This document shows positions 1 through 8,892 of a stretch of DNA of 64,000 bases, piece by piece. The position numbers and the translations under genes were made by a program. Numbering within the stretch: the first letter of the stretch is position 1; every line of letters begins with the position of its first letter. This DNA comes from Sulfuricella sp. (GTDB lineage: Bacteria; Pseudomonadota; Gammaproteobacteria; Burkholderiales; Sulfuricellaceae): assembly GCA_023266195.1 (NCBI GenBank), contig JAHFRP010000005.1:62001-126000 (forward strand), in the 5' to 3' direction. The notes under the pieces were generated by a model, which saw only the letters and a list, made by a program, of their open reading frames with translations, searched no databases and was not told the origin of the DNA.

Positions 1-344
1 CAGCGTGTTGCGTCATTATATGGGGAAAGGGTGGCCCGAAATCAAGAGGTTGCCGGGCTGCATCCCCAAGCAGGTAGATGACGGATAATCCCAATGGGTA
101 GTATCCGGCACCCGCGAAGAATGATGGAAATGCATTCTTGGCAGGCTGTAATATTCGAGGACGGTAACGCGGACCCTTCTGACAGTGGATTCTGTCGATT
201 TAGGCGTGCAGGGCAGAAGGCGCTTTCAACCGCCAGTTTTTGAGATTTATCTTGATAAGTTTTATCCAGGGTGCCGGCGCGGCGGTTTTGCCGGGCAGGA
301 CTGGAACTTGCGTTCGTTTCAAATTTTTTTGGAGATAAAACCTT
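1..344. other. Upstream region of the dsr operon, no gene recognised
   Basis: No convincing coding region is visible here on either strand; the long antisense frame that crosses it is a shadow of dsrA. Two dyads are visible: 83-106 (GGATA...TATCC enclosing CCCA/TGGG) and 117-139 (AAGAATG, 9-nt loop, CATTCTT). The AT-richer stretch at 235-270 is the likeliest promoter zone for dsrA, but I could not identify clean -35 and -10 boxes. A GGAG ribosome-binding site lies at 331-334. Confidence 0.5.
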
Positions 345-1643
345 ATGGCTAAGAAACAATACGACACGCCAATGCTCGATCAACTGGAAAGCGGCCCCTG
401 GCCCAGCTTCGTGACCGGCCTCAAGCGCCTCGCCAAAGACAACGACATGATGGTTGACCTGCTCGGTCAGCTGGAAACTTCCTACAAGACCAAAAAAGGC
501 TACTGGAAGGGCGGCACCGTCGGCGTGTTCGGCTATGGCGGCGGCGTAATCCCGCGCTTCACCGAACTCAAGGACGAGCACGAGAAGCCTATTTTCCCCG
601 ATGCGGCCGAATTCCACACCCTGCGCATCATGCCGCCGGGCGGCATGCACTACACTACCGACCTGCTGCGCAAATTCTGCGACGTGTGGGAAAAGCATGG
701 TTCCGGCCTGATCGCATTGCACGGCCAGTCCGGCGACATCATGTTCCAGGGCGCCACCACGGCAAACGTGCAAATCGCGTTCGACGAGTTCAACGAAATG
801 GGTTTCGACCTGGGTGGTGCCGGTCCCGCCGTGCGTACCTCCATGTCCTGCGTCGGCGCCGCGCGCTGCGAGCAGTCCTGTTTTGACGAAGCCCGCGCCA
901 TGCGCTCCACCGTCAACAACTTCCTCGACGACATGCACCGTCCGGCGCTGCCATACAAGTTCAAGTTCAAGTTCTCCGGCTGCGCCAACGACTGCGTCAA
1001 CTCGATCCAGCGTTCCGACATGGCCGTGATCGGCACCTGGCGCGACAGCATCCAGACCGACGACGCGCTGGGCAAGAAGTGGTTCGCCAAGCACGGCATG
1101 GACGAGCTGGTCAACGACGTCATCACCCGCTGCCCGACCAAGGCGCTGAGCCTGAAGAACACCGCCGACGTATCCAAGGCGGAAGGCATTTCCAGCGTCG
1201 CGCTCAACGACAGCCAGTCGCTGCAGATCGAGAACCACAACTGCGTGCGCTGCATGCACTGCGTCAACGTCATGACCGGCGCGCTGGCTCCGGGCAAGGA
1301 CAAGGGCGCAACCATCCTGATCGGCGGCAAGAGCGTGCTGAAGATCGGCGCTACCATGGGTACCGTGATCGTTCCGTTCATGAAGCTGGAATCCGACGAG
1401 GACTTCGACGCCCTGAACGAGCTGGGCCAGAACGCCATCGACTTCTTCGCCGAAAACGCGCTGGAGCATGAGCGCACCGGCGAAATGATCGACCGTATCG
1501 GTCTGGTCAACTTCCTCGAAGGCATCGGCGTCGAGATCGACCCGAGCATGGTGCTCCATCCGCGTGCCAATCCCTACATCCGCACCGACGGCTGGGACGA
1601 GGAAGTCGAGAAGGCCGAACAGCGCAAGGCAAACGCGGCTTGA
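345..1643 (+). CDS. dsrA: Dissimilatory sulfite reductase alpha subunit, oxidative (rDsr) type
   Basis: Catalytic alpha subunit of the cytoplasmic sirohaem sulfite reductase; in sulfur oxidisers it runs in reverse, forming sulfite from DsrC-bound sulfur. The 432-residue protein has the sirohaem/[4Fe-4S] cysteines C169-X5-C175 and C213-X3-C217. An inserted ferredoxin domain has C263 (CPTKA) plus C300-X2-C303-X2-C306. Length is normal for DsrA. ATG 345 follows GGAG at 331-334. It is the first gene of the dsr operon, 55 bp before dsrB. That it is the oxidative form is inferred from the linked dsrEFH and dsrL rather than from residues in this protein. Confidence 0.97.
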   Translation: MAKKQYDTPMLDQLESGPWPSFVTGLKRLAKDNDMMVDLLGQLETSYKTKKGYWKGGTVGVFGYGGGVIPRFTELKDEHEKPIFPDAAEFHTLRIMPPGGMHYTTDLLRKFCDVWEKHGSGLIALHGQSGDIMFQGATTANVQIAFDEFNEMGFDLGGAGPAVRTSMSCVGAARCEQSCFDEARAMRSTVNNFLDDMHRPALPYKFKFKFSGCANDCVNSIQRSDMAVIGTWRDSIQTDDALGKKWFAKHGMDELVNDVITRCPTKALSLKNTADVSKAEGISSVALNDSQSLQIENHNCVRCMHCVNVMTGALAPGKDKGATILIGGKSVLKIGATMGTVIVPFMKLESDEDFDALNELGQNAIDFFAENALEHERTGEMIDRIGLVNFLEGIGVEIDPSMVLHPRANPYIRTDGWDEEVEKAEQRKANAA

Positions 1644-1698
1644 TGCCAGGGCTACCCGGCTCAAGTGAACATTACTAGATAAGTGTTTGGAGAGAATA

Positions 1699-2769
1699 AT
1701 GACTGAAATGCGTGAACCGATCGAGAGCGGCGTGCCAGACCACGTGCAGTACCTGCACCCGCTGATGAAAAAGAACTACGGCAACTGGAAATACCACGAC
1801 CGCCCCCGTCCCGGCGTGCTGCACCATGTGGCGCACGGCGGCGATGAAATCTGGACCGTGCGTGCCGGTACCCAGCGTCAGATGGACCATTACACCATTC
1901 GCAAGCTGTGCGACATCGCCGACAATTTCGCCGAAGGCCATGTGCGTTTCACCATTCGCAGCAACATCGAATTCATGGTGTCCGCCGAGAGCAAGGTCGC
2001 CCCGCTGATCGAAGAGCTGAACAAGAACGGCTTCCCGGTCGGCGGCACGGGCAATTCCGTGTCGATGATTTCCCATACCCAGGGCTGGCTGCACTGCGAC
2101 ATCCCCGGTACCGACGCTTCCGGCGCGGTGAAGGCGCTGATGGACGAACTGATCCATGAGTTCACCCACGAAGAGATGCCCAACCGCGTCAAGCTGTCCA
2201 CCTCCTGCTGCGAAATCAACTGCGGCGGCCAGGCCGACATCGCGATCGTGATTCAACACACCAAGCCGCCCAAGATCAACCACGATCTGGTGGCCAATGT
2301 GTGCGAACGCCCGACCGTCGTGGCGCGCTGCCCGGTGGCGGCGATTCGCCCCGCCCTGGTCAACGGCAAGCCTTCGCTGGAAATCGACGAAGCCAAGTGC
2401 GTGTGCTGCGGCGCCTGCTTCCCGCCCTGCCCGCCGATGCAGATCAACGATCCGGAATTCTCCAAGTTCGCCATCTGGGTGGGCGGCAAGAACTCCAACG
2501 CCCGCATCCGGCCGACTTTCCACAAGCTGGTGGCTTCCGGCATTCCCAACAACCCGCCGCGCTGGCCCGAAGTTTCGGCTGTGGTGAAGAACATCCTGAA
2601 CGTCTACAAGGCCGATGCCAAGCCTTGGGAGCGGCTGTCTGACTGGGTCGAGCGTATCGGCTGGCCCCAGTTCTTCGAGAAGACCGGCCTGCCGTTCACC
2701 AAGTACCATATCGACGACTGGCGTGGCTCGCGTGCGACGCTCAACGCCTCGACGCACATCCGCTTCTAA
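1699..2769 (+). CDS. dsrB: Dissimilatory sulfite reductase beta subunit
   Basis: Beta subunit of the alpha2beta2 sulfite reductase. The 356-residue protein has the sirohaem-domain cysteines C170, C171 and C175 (SCCEINCGGQ). A four-cysteine ferredoxin motif, C234-X2-C237-X2-C240-X3-C244 (CVCCGACFPPC), is also present. An in-frame TTG exists at 1687, but ATG 1699 is preferred because GGAGAG at 1689-1694 is then correctly spaced. It pairs with dsrA and is followed by dsrE after about 80 bp without a gene. Confidence 0.97.
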   Translation: MTEMREPIESGVPDHVQYLHPLMKKNYGNWKYHDRPRPGVLHHVAHGGDEIWTVRAGTQRQMDHYTIRKLCDIADNFAEGHVRFTIRSNIEFMVSAESKVAPLIEELNKNGFPVGGTGNSVSMISHTQGWLHCDIPGTDASGAVKALMDELIHEFTHEEMPNRVKLSTSCCEINCGGQADIAIVIQHTKPPKINHDLVANVCERPTVVARCPVAAIRPALVNGKPSLEIDEAKCVCCGACFPPCPPMQINDPEFSKFAIWVGGKNSNARIRPTFHKLVASGIPNNPPRWPEVSAVVKNILNVYKADAKPWERLSDWVERIGWPQFFEKTGLPFTKYHIDDWRGSRATLNASTHIRF

Positions 2770-2847
2770 ATCGCATGCCGGTTTCCGGTCGGAAGCTCCG
2801 GCCGGCAGCCGACATAGGCCAACCTTTTAATAACAGGATATTCAGGG

Positions 2848-3207
2848 ATGAAATTCGGAATATTGGTGAACGAAGGCCCATACAATCACCAGGCATCGGA
2901 TACGGCGTATCAGTTTGCCAAAGCGGCGATTGAAAAAGGGCACGAAATCCATCGCGTGTTTTTCTATCACGACGGCGTCAACAACGCGACCAAGCTGACC
3001 GAGCCGCCGCAGGACGACCGCCACATCGTCAATCGCTGGAGCAAGTTGGCGGAAGAGCATGGCGTGGATCTGGTGGTGTGCGTCGCAGCCGGTCTGCGCC
3101 GCGGCATCGTGGACGAAAACTTGGCATCGGGTTTCCGGATTTCCGGACTGGGACAGCTGGTTGAAACCGGCATCCAGGCAGACCGCGTGGTTACCTTCGG
3201 CGATTGA
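2848..3207 (+). CDS. dsrE: Sulfurtransferase subunit DsrE
   Basis: Cytoplasmic persulfide carrier of the DsrE2F2H2 hexamer, which hands sulfur to DsrC in sulfur oxidisers. At 119 residues it is slightly short for the family. The single conserved cysteine is C78 (VVCVAAG), the same position as the catalytic Cys78 described for Allochromatium vinosum DsrE. The stop codon overlaps the first possible dsrF start (TGATG). The presence of dsrEFH is the classic marker that the Dsr system runs oxidatively. Confidence 0.96.
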   Translation: MKFGILVNEGPYNHQASDTAYQFAKAAIEKGHEIHRVFFYHDGVNNATKLTEPPQDDRHIVNRWSKLAEEHGVDLVVCVAAGLRRGIVDENLASGFRISGLGQLVETGIQADRVVTFGD

Positions 3208-3218
3208 TGGGAGAAGTC

Positions 3219-3626
3219 ATGACTGAAAGCACAGGGGGTATCGATATGGACGAAGAATCCTCGGGTACCATAAAGAAGTTCGCATTTGTCAACCGCAAGG
3301 CGCCGTACGGCACCATCTACGCGCTGGAATCCCTCGAAGTCGTGCTGATCAGCGCGGCGTTCGACCAGGACGTCAGCCTGGTGTTCATGGACGACGGCGT
3401 CTACGAGCTGAAGAAAGGCCAGGGCACCAAGGCCGTGGGCATGAAGAATTTCTCGCCTACCTATCGTGCGCTGGAAGGCTACGACATCGAGAAGCTGTAC
3501 GTCGAGAAGGAATCCATGGAGGCCCGCGGCCTGACCGAGGATGATCTGGTCGTGCCGGTGGAAGTGCTGACTTCCGAAGAAATGGCGACGCTCATGGACG
3601 AGCAAGACGTCGTCTTGAGTTTCTGA
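3219..3626 (+). CDS. dsrF: Sulfur relay subunit DsrF
   Basis: Structural partner of DsrE and DsrH. The hallmark stretch FVNRKAPYG near the N-terminus and the FMDDGVYEL and MKNFSPTYR segments match DsrF/TusC. The start is ambiguous: ATG 3207 overlaps the dsrE stop, ATG 3219 follows GGGAG (3209-3213) with 5-nt spacing, and ATG 3246 follows AGGGGG. I chose 3219 for its ribosome-binding site. The protein ends in LSF like its relatives. No conserved cysteine is expected in DsrF and none is evident in the core. Confidence 0.93.
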   Translation: MTESTGGIDMDEESSGTIKKFAFVNRKAPYGTIYALESLEVVLISAAFDQDVSLVFMDDGVYELKKGQGTKAVGMKNFSPTYRALEGYDIEKLYVEKESMEARGLTEDDLVVPVEVLTSEEMATLMDEQDVVLSF

Positions 3627-3639
3627 TTAGGGGGCGCAA

Positions 3640-3939
3640 ATGTTGCACATTGTGAATAAATCACCGTCTGAAAAAAATGCACTGGACAGTTGCCTGCGCA
3701 CGGTCAAGAAAGGCAGCTCCATTCTGCTGATCGAAGACGGAGTGTATGGCGCAACCAAGGGAACGGCCGCCGCGGGCAAGCTGGCAGCGGCGATGGCCGA
3801 TGTCCAGGTCTTTGCCCTGTGGCCCGATCTGGAGGCGCGCGGCATGCAGGACAACGTGATCGACGGCGTCAAGCAGGTGGACTATGCCGGCTTCGTGGAT
3901 CTGGTGGCGGCGGACAAGAACGTTCAGTCCTGGTTGTAA
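3640..3939 (+). CDS. dsrH: Sulfur relay subunit DsrH
   Basis: Third subunit of the DsrEFH sulfurtransferase (TusB-like). The 99-residue protein has a conserved cysteine at residue 18 (SCLRTVKKG) followed by the ILLIEDGVYGA strand-loop typical of DsrH. ATG 3640 is preceded by AGGGGG (3629-3634) with 5-nt spacing, and the gap after dsrF is only 13 bp. The tail carries a conserved tryptophan (SWL). It acts with DsrE in the cytoplasm upstream of DsrC. Confidence 0.95.
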   Translation: MLHIVNKSPSEKNALDSCLRTVKKGSSILLIEDGVYGATKGTAAAGKLAAAMADVQVFALWPDLEARGMQDNVIDGVKQVDYAGFVDLVAADKNVQSWL

Positions 3940-3965
3940 TTTGATTTTTTATTGAGGAGAGAAGC

Positions 3966-4298
3966 ATGGCTTTCGAAATTAACGGCAAGACCTACGAAAC
4001 GGACGAAGAAGGTTACCTGGTCAACCTGAGCGAGTGGGACGAAGAAGCTGCGAAGTACCTGGCAGTGGAAGAAAAAGTCGAGATGACGGAAAACCACTGG
4101 GAAGTGGTCAATTTCCTGCGCGAGTACTACAACGACTACCAGATCGCCCCGGCTGTGCGCGTTCTGACCAAGGCCATCGGCAAGAAGCTCGGACCTGAGA
4201 AGGGCAACAGCAAGTACCTGTATGAGCTGTTCCCCTACGGCCCGGCCAAGCAGGCGTGCAAAATCGCCGGCCTGCCCAAGCCGACCGGCTGTATCTAA
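3966..4298 (+). CDS. dsrC: DsrC, sulfur-carrier substrate protein of DsrAB
   Basis: Small swinging-arm protein that carries persulfide/trisulfide sulfur to and from DsrAB and is recycled by DsrMKJOP or DsrL. It has 110 residues. The flexible C-terminal arm keeps both redox cysteines, C98 (QACKIAG) and the penultimate C109 (PTGCI), which marks true DsrC rather than a TusE-type relative with one cysteine. ATG 3966 follows GAGGAGAG. A 172-bp gap then separates it from dsrM, so a separate transcript or processing site is possible there. Confidence 0.97.
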   Translation: MAFEINGKTYETDEEGYLVNLSEWDEEAAKYLAVEEKVEMTENHWEVVNFLREYYNDYQIAPAVRVLTKAIGKKLGPEKGNSKYLYELFPYGPAKQACKIAGLPKPTGCI

Positions 4299-4470
4299 GA
4301 CAGTAGTCAGCGGTTCCGTTTTCAGCAGTCAGCCCATCGCGCGGTTTCCGCATCCGATGGCTGGCGCTGGAAGCGCCGCAAGTTTCACCGAATTTTGCTG
4401 ATAGCCGCCAGCGCTGCGCTGGGGGCCGAATGCTGGCAGCCAAGCTGCCGGCTATACCGGGGGAAGTTAC
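4299..4470. other. dsrC-dsrM intergenic region with hairpin potential
   Basis: 172 bp without a gene. It contains several GC-rich dyads, for example GGCGCTGGAAGCGCC near 4364-4378, and near-repeats of GCCGCCAGCGCTGCGCTGG. No T-tract follows them, so a classical rho-independent terminator is not supported. Transcript processing between the very abundant DsrC message and the membrane-complex genes is one possible role (inference). Confidence 0.35.
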
Positions 4471-5217
4471 ATGTCGTTTCTGACTGTGCTGTATGCATGC
4501 ATTTTCTACGCGGCCACCGCTATGTTCGTCGGCGGGCTGGCGTTAAAAATTCGCAGCTACGCTCGTACACCTGCGCCCCTCAAGATTCCGACCACTCCGG
4601 CGCCGACCACCGCGGGCGGGGTGGTTTTGCGGATGGCGCGCGAAGTGGCGCTTTTCGAGAGCCTGTTCAAGTCGAATAAGTGGATCTGGCTGTTCGGCTG
4701 GCTCTTCCATGTCTCTCTTTTGCTCGTCATATTGCGCCATTTGCGCTATTTCACCGACCCGGTCTGGTTCTGGGTGGTGTGGGCTCAACCGTTCGGCACC
4801 TATGCCGGCTTCGCCATGGTGGCGGGCCTGGGCGGCTTGTGGGCACGCCGCTTCCTGGTGGACCGGGTGCGCTATATCTCGACGCCTTCCGATCACCTGA
4901 TTCTGGCGCTCCTGATCGGCATCGGCGCGTCCGGCCTGGGCATGCGGTTCGTCGCGCACACCGATATCGTCGGCGTGAAGGAGTTCTTCCGCGGCCTGAT
5001 GACCTTCAACCTGCAACCGCTACCGGCCGACCCGGCGCTGCTGGTGCACTTGTCCCTGGTGGCGCTGTTGATGGTGATTTTCCCGATCAGCAAGCTGCTG
5101 CATGCACCGGGCGTCTTTTTCAGCCCCACCCGCAACCAGATCGACAATCCCCGCGACCGCCGCCATCTGGCGCCCTGGGCAGCGGCGCAGTTCGAATCGG
5201 GTGCGAAGCAGGATTAA
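4471..5217 (+). CDS. dsrM: DsrM, haem b membrane subunit of DsrMKJOP
   Basis: NarI-like cytochrome b integral membrane subunit that links quinone and the cytoplasmic DsrK. The 248-residue protein begins with a membrane segment (FLTVLYACIFYAATAMFVGG) and has about five hydrophobic helices. Candidate haem-ligand histidines lie in FHVSLLLVILRHLRYF and HLSLVALL. ATG 4471 follows CGGGGGAAG. It is followed by dsrK after 68 bp. The short length and the neighbours fit DsrM better than respiratory NarI. Confidence 0.94.
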   Translation: MSFLTVLYACIFYAATAMFVGGLALKIRSYARTPAPLKIPTTPAPTTAGGVVLRMAREVALFESLFKSNKWIWLFGWLFHVSLLLVILRHLRYFTDPVWFWVVWAQPFGTYAGFAMVAGLGGLWARRFLVDRVRYISTPSDHLILALLIGIGASGLGMRFVAHTDIVGVKEFFRGLMTFNLQPLPADPALLVHLSLVALLMVIFPISKLLHAPGVFFSPTRNQIDNPRDRRHLAPWAAAQFESGAKQD

Positions 5218-5285
5218 ACCGGTAACACGGAATAAGCTGAATACGGCCTGAAGCAGGCGGCAATACAACGTAAGCAGGAGGAACA

Positions 5286-6818
5286 GTGGCTGCTCCACAA
5301 TTTGAGGTACCGAAGCTCACCGGATACGCCGAAACGCCGGCGATCAAGGAAAATGCGACGGCGCATGTTAAATCGTTTCCCGCCAACGCGGCGATTCAAG
5401 AGGGAATCGGCTTTCCCGGCGAGCTGGTCGAGGACTGGCACGACAAGGCGATCGCCAAGATGGGCGATCTGCTGGGCAAGTACCGCTCGCTGCGCGTGTT
5501 CATGGACGCCTGCGTGCACTGCGGCGCCTGCACCGACAAGTGTCATTATTTCCTCGGCACCGCCGACCCGAAGAACATGCCGGTGGGGCGCCAGGAGCTG
5601 ATGCGGGGCGTCTATCGCCGCCATTTCACCTTTGCCGGCAAGTATTTCCCGTCGCTGGTGGGCGCCAAGGACCTGACCAAAGAATTGCTCGACGACTGGT
5701 ACAAGTATTACTACCAGTGTTCGGAGTGCCGCCGTTGCTCGGTGTTCTGCCCCTACGGCATCGACACCGCCGAAGTCACCATGGCCGGCCGCGAGATCCT
5801 CGACACGGTGGGCTACGGCCAGAAGTACACCAACGAGATCATGGGCAAGCTGCACAAGATCGGCAACAATCTCGGCCTGCCCGGCCCTGCCTTGCAGGAC
5901 ACGCTGGAAGGGATGGAAGAGGACATGCTGGACGATACCGGCGTGGCCGTCAAAATGCCGCTCGACGTCAAAGGCGTCGAGGTGCTGCTGGTGACGCCGT
6001 CGGCCGACTTCTTCGCCGAACCTCATGTGGAAAGCCTGATGGGGTACGCCAAGGTGTTCCACGCCGCGGGGATCAGCTGGACGTTGAGCACCACGGCATC
6101 CGAGGCCGGCAATTTCGGCATGTTCATCGGCAGCTACGCCAACATGCGCCGCGCGGCGCTGCGCATTCGCGAAGCGGCGCTGGAACTGGGCGTGAAGCGC
6201 ATCGTCGTCGGTGAGTGCGGCCACGCCTGGCGCGTCGCCTATAGTTTCTGGAATACGTTGACCGGGGTCGGCCATGGCGGCGAGGATCCGTTCTCGATCG
6301 AACTGCAGAAGCAGCTCGACCCGCGCTATCCCGCGCCGCAGCACATCTGCGAATTCACCTACGACCTGATTCAGCAAGGCAAGCTCAAGTTCGACAAGAG
6401 CCTGAACGACCATCGCGTGATCACCTTCCACGACTCGTGCAACGTGGCGCGCGGTTCGAGGATGGGCGACATGCCCGGCGGCCAGTTCGTCATCCCGCGC
6501 GAAATCATCAAGGCGGTGGCGAACAATTTCCACGACATGGCCGAAGAAACCATCGGCGAAGCCACTTTCTGCTGCGGTGGCGGCGGCGGCCTGCTGACGG
6601 ACGATTTGATGGAGGTGCGCGTCAAGGGTGCGTTGCCGCGGATGGAAGCGTTCAATAACGTGGTCCAGGAGCAAAAGGTCAACTTCCTGGCGTTGATCTG
6701 CGCGATCTGCAAGGCGCAGTTCACCAAGGTGGTGCCGTACTACGGATTTGATATGAGCATGGTTGGGGGCGTTCACCAGTTGGTGAGTACCGCCATCCAG
6801 TTGGAAAGCGAAGAGTAG
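5286..6818 (+). CDS. dsrK: DsrK, cytoplasmic heterodisulfide-reductase-like Fe-S subunit
   Basis: HdrD-like subunit proposed to interact with the DsrC disulfide/trisulfide. The 510-residue protein has two [4Fe-4S] motifs, C76-X2-C79-X2-C82-X3-C86 and C145-X2-C148-X2-C151-X3-C155. Two CCG-type modules follow: a degenerate first one around ECGHAW, then HDSCNVAR with FCCGGGGG (C429, C430) near the C-terminus. The start is GTG 5286, set by a strong AGGAGG at 5276-5281. Confidence 0.96.
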   Translation: MAAPQFEVPKLTGYAETPAIKENATAHVKSFPANAAIQEGIGFPGELVEDWHDKAIAKMGDLLGKYRSLRVFMDACVHCGACTDKCHYFLGTADPKNMPVGRQELMRGVYRRHFTFAGKYFPSLVGAKDLTKELLDDWYKYYYQCSECRRCSVFCPYGIDTAEVTMAGREILDTVGYGQKYTNEIMGKLHKIGNNLGLPGPALQDTLEGMEEDMLDDTGVAVKMPLDVKGVEVLLVTPSADFFAEPHVESLMGYAKVFHAAGISWTLSTTASEAGNFGMFIGSYANMRRAALRIREAALELGVKRIVVGECGHAWRVAYSFWNTLTGVGHGGEDPFSIELQKQLDPRYPAPQHICEFTYDLIQQGKLKFDKSLNDHRVITFHDSCNVARGSRMGDMPGGQFVIPREIIKAVANNFHDMAEETIGEATFCCGGGGGLLTDDLMEVRVKGALPRMEAFNNVVQEQKVNFLALICAICKAQFTKVVPYYGFDMSMVGGVHQLVSTAIQLESEE

Positions 6819-6878
6819 GAGCGACGCCGGGGCAGCCCCGCATCGGACTTCTCGAATTTACGTTAGGAGATTAAGCAA

Positions 6879-8888
6879 ATGTCAGCATCACCTGAAGAGA
6901 TGAACAAAGATCAAGCCCTGAACTTCCGCCGTTACAAGGACGGCAGCAACCAGTGGCGTTCCTGGCAGGACAAGATTTTCGATGCCGGCTGGTCGCATAA
7001 ATGTCCGGAATACGTGCTGAGCACTCCCCCCTGTCAGGGCAGCTGCCCGGCGGGCGAAGATATCCGCGGCTACCTCAACATCGTGCGCGGCATGGAAAAG
7101 CCCACCGCCGGCATGCCGATGCAGGAATACGCCTGGCGCCGCCTGACCTCGGCCAATCCGTTCCCGTCGGTGATGGGCCGCGTCTGCCCCGCGCCATGCG
7201 AATCCGGCTGCAACCGCAACGAAGTGGAAGACCGCGTCGGCATCAACTCGGTCGAGCACTACCTGGGCGAATACGCCATCAAGAACAACCTGAAATTCGG
7301 CGTGCCGGAAGGCGTGCAGCCGTCCGGCAAGAAAGTCGCGATCATCGGCGGCGGCCCCGCCGGCCTGTCGGTGGCCTATCAGCTGACGCTGAAAGGCCAT
7401 TCCTGCACCATTTTCGACGAGCATGAAATGCTCGGCGGCATGATGCGCTACGGCATCCCCGGCTTCCGCACCCCGCGCGACGTGCTCGACACCGAAATCC
7501 AGCGCATTATCGACCTCGGCGTCGAGGTCAAGCTGAACGTGCATATCGGCAAGGACATCGCGCTCGACCAGATCAAGAACGACTACGACGCGATTTTCAT
7601 GGGCATGGGCGCCCAGGCCGGCCGTCCGCTGCCGGTTCCCGGTGCGGAAGCTCCCAACGTCGTGACCGCCATGGCATTCCTGCGCGCCTTCAACGACGGC
7701 CGCCTGCAGCACGTCGGCAAGCGCGTGGTCGTGATCGGCGGCGGCGATACCTCGATCGACGTGGCAACGGTTGCCCGCCGCCTCGGCCACATCAAGAACA
7801 TCAATCCGTCCGACCGCTCCGAGCATGTCATTGCCGGCCAGATCGCCCATGACGTGGCCGAAGTTTCCGTCAAGGAAGGTGCCGAGGTGGTGCTGTGCTC
7901 CCGCGCCCCGGTCGAAAAAATGAACGCCAGCAAGCACGAAGTCGAAGAAGCGCTGGCCGAAGGTATCGAAATCCGCGGCAGCATCACCCCGGTTTCCGTG
8001 GTGGTGGGCGCGGACGGTCGTGCCACCGCCCTGCGCGTGGCCGTGCTCGAAACCGTCGGCAAGCAGCAGGTGATCAAGGAAGGTTCCGAATACGATATCC
8101 CGGCCGACCTGATCGTGTCCGCCATCGGTCAGGCGGTGGACTTCACTGGTATGGAAGGATTCGACAACGGCAAGGGTCTGATCAGCGCCGACAAGCACTA
8201 CCAAGTGCCCGGCCAGCAAGGCATCTTCGTCGGCGGCGACGTGATCCGCCCGCACCTGCTGACCACCGCCATCGGCCACGGCCGCATCGCGGCGGACAGC
8301 ATCGACCACTACCTGAACGGCCTGGATCTGGGCAAGCGTCCGAAGGTGGACGTCGCCTACTTCGATGTCGTGCGCAAGCAGATCGAAGCCGGCAAGGGCC
8401 CGGAAGCGTTCCACACGCAGACCAAGGAAGAAGTCGCCAAGGCCGAGGGGTTCGCCAAGGAGATCGATCTGGGCGTGCGCGGTTCGGATGCCTCCAGGTT
8501 CGCGGTGCATAACCTGGAAAACCGCTCCGACAAGTATGTCATCCCCGCGGGTGAACTGTTCCTCGGCCATTTCCCGTTCACGCCGCGCAACGTGCGCAGC
8601 TTTGTGACGCTGAACGCAGACCAGGTGCTGGGCCACTTCGAGGAGCGCCTGGAAGTGCTGGACGACAAGCAGGTGGTGGCGGAAGCCAAGCGCTGCATGA
8701 GCTGCGGCCTGTGCTTCGAATGCGACAACTGCGTGATCTACTGCCCGCAGGCTGCCGTGTTCAAGGTGAAGAAAGCGGTGGCGACCACCGGCCGCTACGT
8801 CGACACCGACTACTCCAAGTGCATCGGCTGCCACATTTGCGCCGACGTGTGCCCCACCGGCTATATCAAAATGGGCTTGGGCGAGTAA
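6879..8888 (+). CDS. dsrL: DsrL, NAD(P)H:acceptor oxidoreductase of rDsr
   Basis: FAD and Fe-S flavoprotein resembling the glutamate synthase small subunit, taken to pass electrons from DsrAB/DsrC to NAD(P)+ during sulfur oxidation. It has 669 residues. An N-terminal cysteine-rich domain contains CQGSC and CPAPCESGC. The FAD fold GGGPAGLS starts near residue 153 and a second dinucleotide fold, VVVIGGGDTSID, near residue 284. A C-terminal ferredoxin domain starts at C606 with CMSCGLCFECDNC, followed by CIGCHICADVCP. ATG 6879 follows TAGGAGA. Only 4 bp separate it from dsrJ. Confidence 0.96.
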   Translation: MSASPEEMNKDQALNFRRYKDGSNQWRSWQDKIFDAGWSHKCPEYVLSTPPCQGSCPAGEDIRGYLNIVRGMEKPTAGMPMQEYAWRRLTSANPFPSVMGRVCPAPCESGCNRNEVEDRVGINSVEHYLGEYAIKNNLKFGVPEGVQPSGKKVAIIGGGPAGLSVAYQLTLKGHSCTIFDEHEMLGGMMRYGIPGFRTPRDVLDTEIQRIIDLGVEVKLNVHIGKDIALDQIKNDYDAIFMGMGAQAGRPLPVPGAEAPNVVTAMAFLRAFNDGRLQHVGKRVVVIGGGDTSIDVATVARRLGHIKNINPSDRSEHVIAGQIAHDVAEVSVKEGAEVVLCSRAPVEKMNASKHEVEEALAEGIEIRGSITPVSVVVGADGRATALRVAVLETVGKQQVIKEGSEYDIPADLIVSAIGQAVDFTGMEGFDNGKGLISADKHYQVPGQQGIFVGGDVIRPHLLTTAIGHGRIAADSIDHYLNGLDLGKRPKVDVAYFDVVRKQIEAGKGPEAFHTQTKEEVAKAEGFAKEIDLGVRGSDASRFAVHNLENRSDKYVIPAGELFLGHFPFTPRNVRSFVTLNADQVLGHFEERLEVLDDKQVVAEAKRCMSCGLCFECDNCVIYCPQAAVFKVKKAVATTGRYVDTDYSKCIGCHICADVCPTGYIKMGLGE

Positions 8889-8892
8889 AAAT

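Noticed and set aside
240-270. Sigma-70 promoter TTGAGA...TATCCA for dsrA
   Set aside because: The -10 matches consensus at only three positions, so I do not list it as a feature.
42-1664. 540-codon open frame on the minus strand over dsrA
   Set aside because: It is antisense to dsrA with no family likeness; such frames arise from GC-rich codon use.
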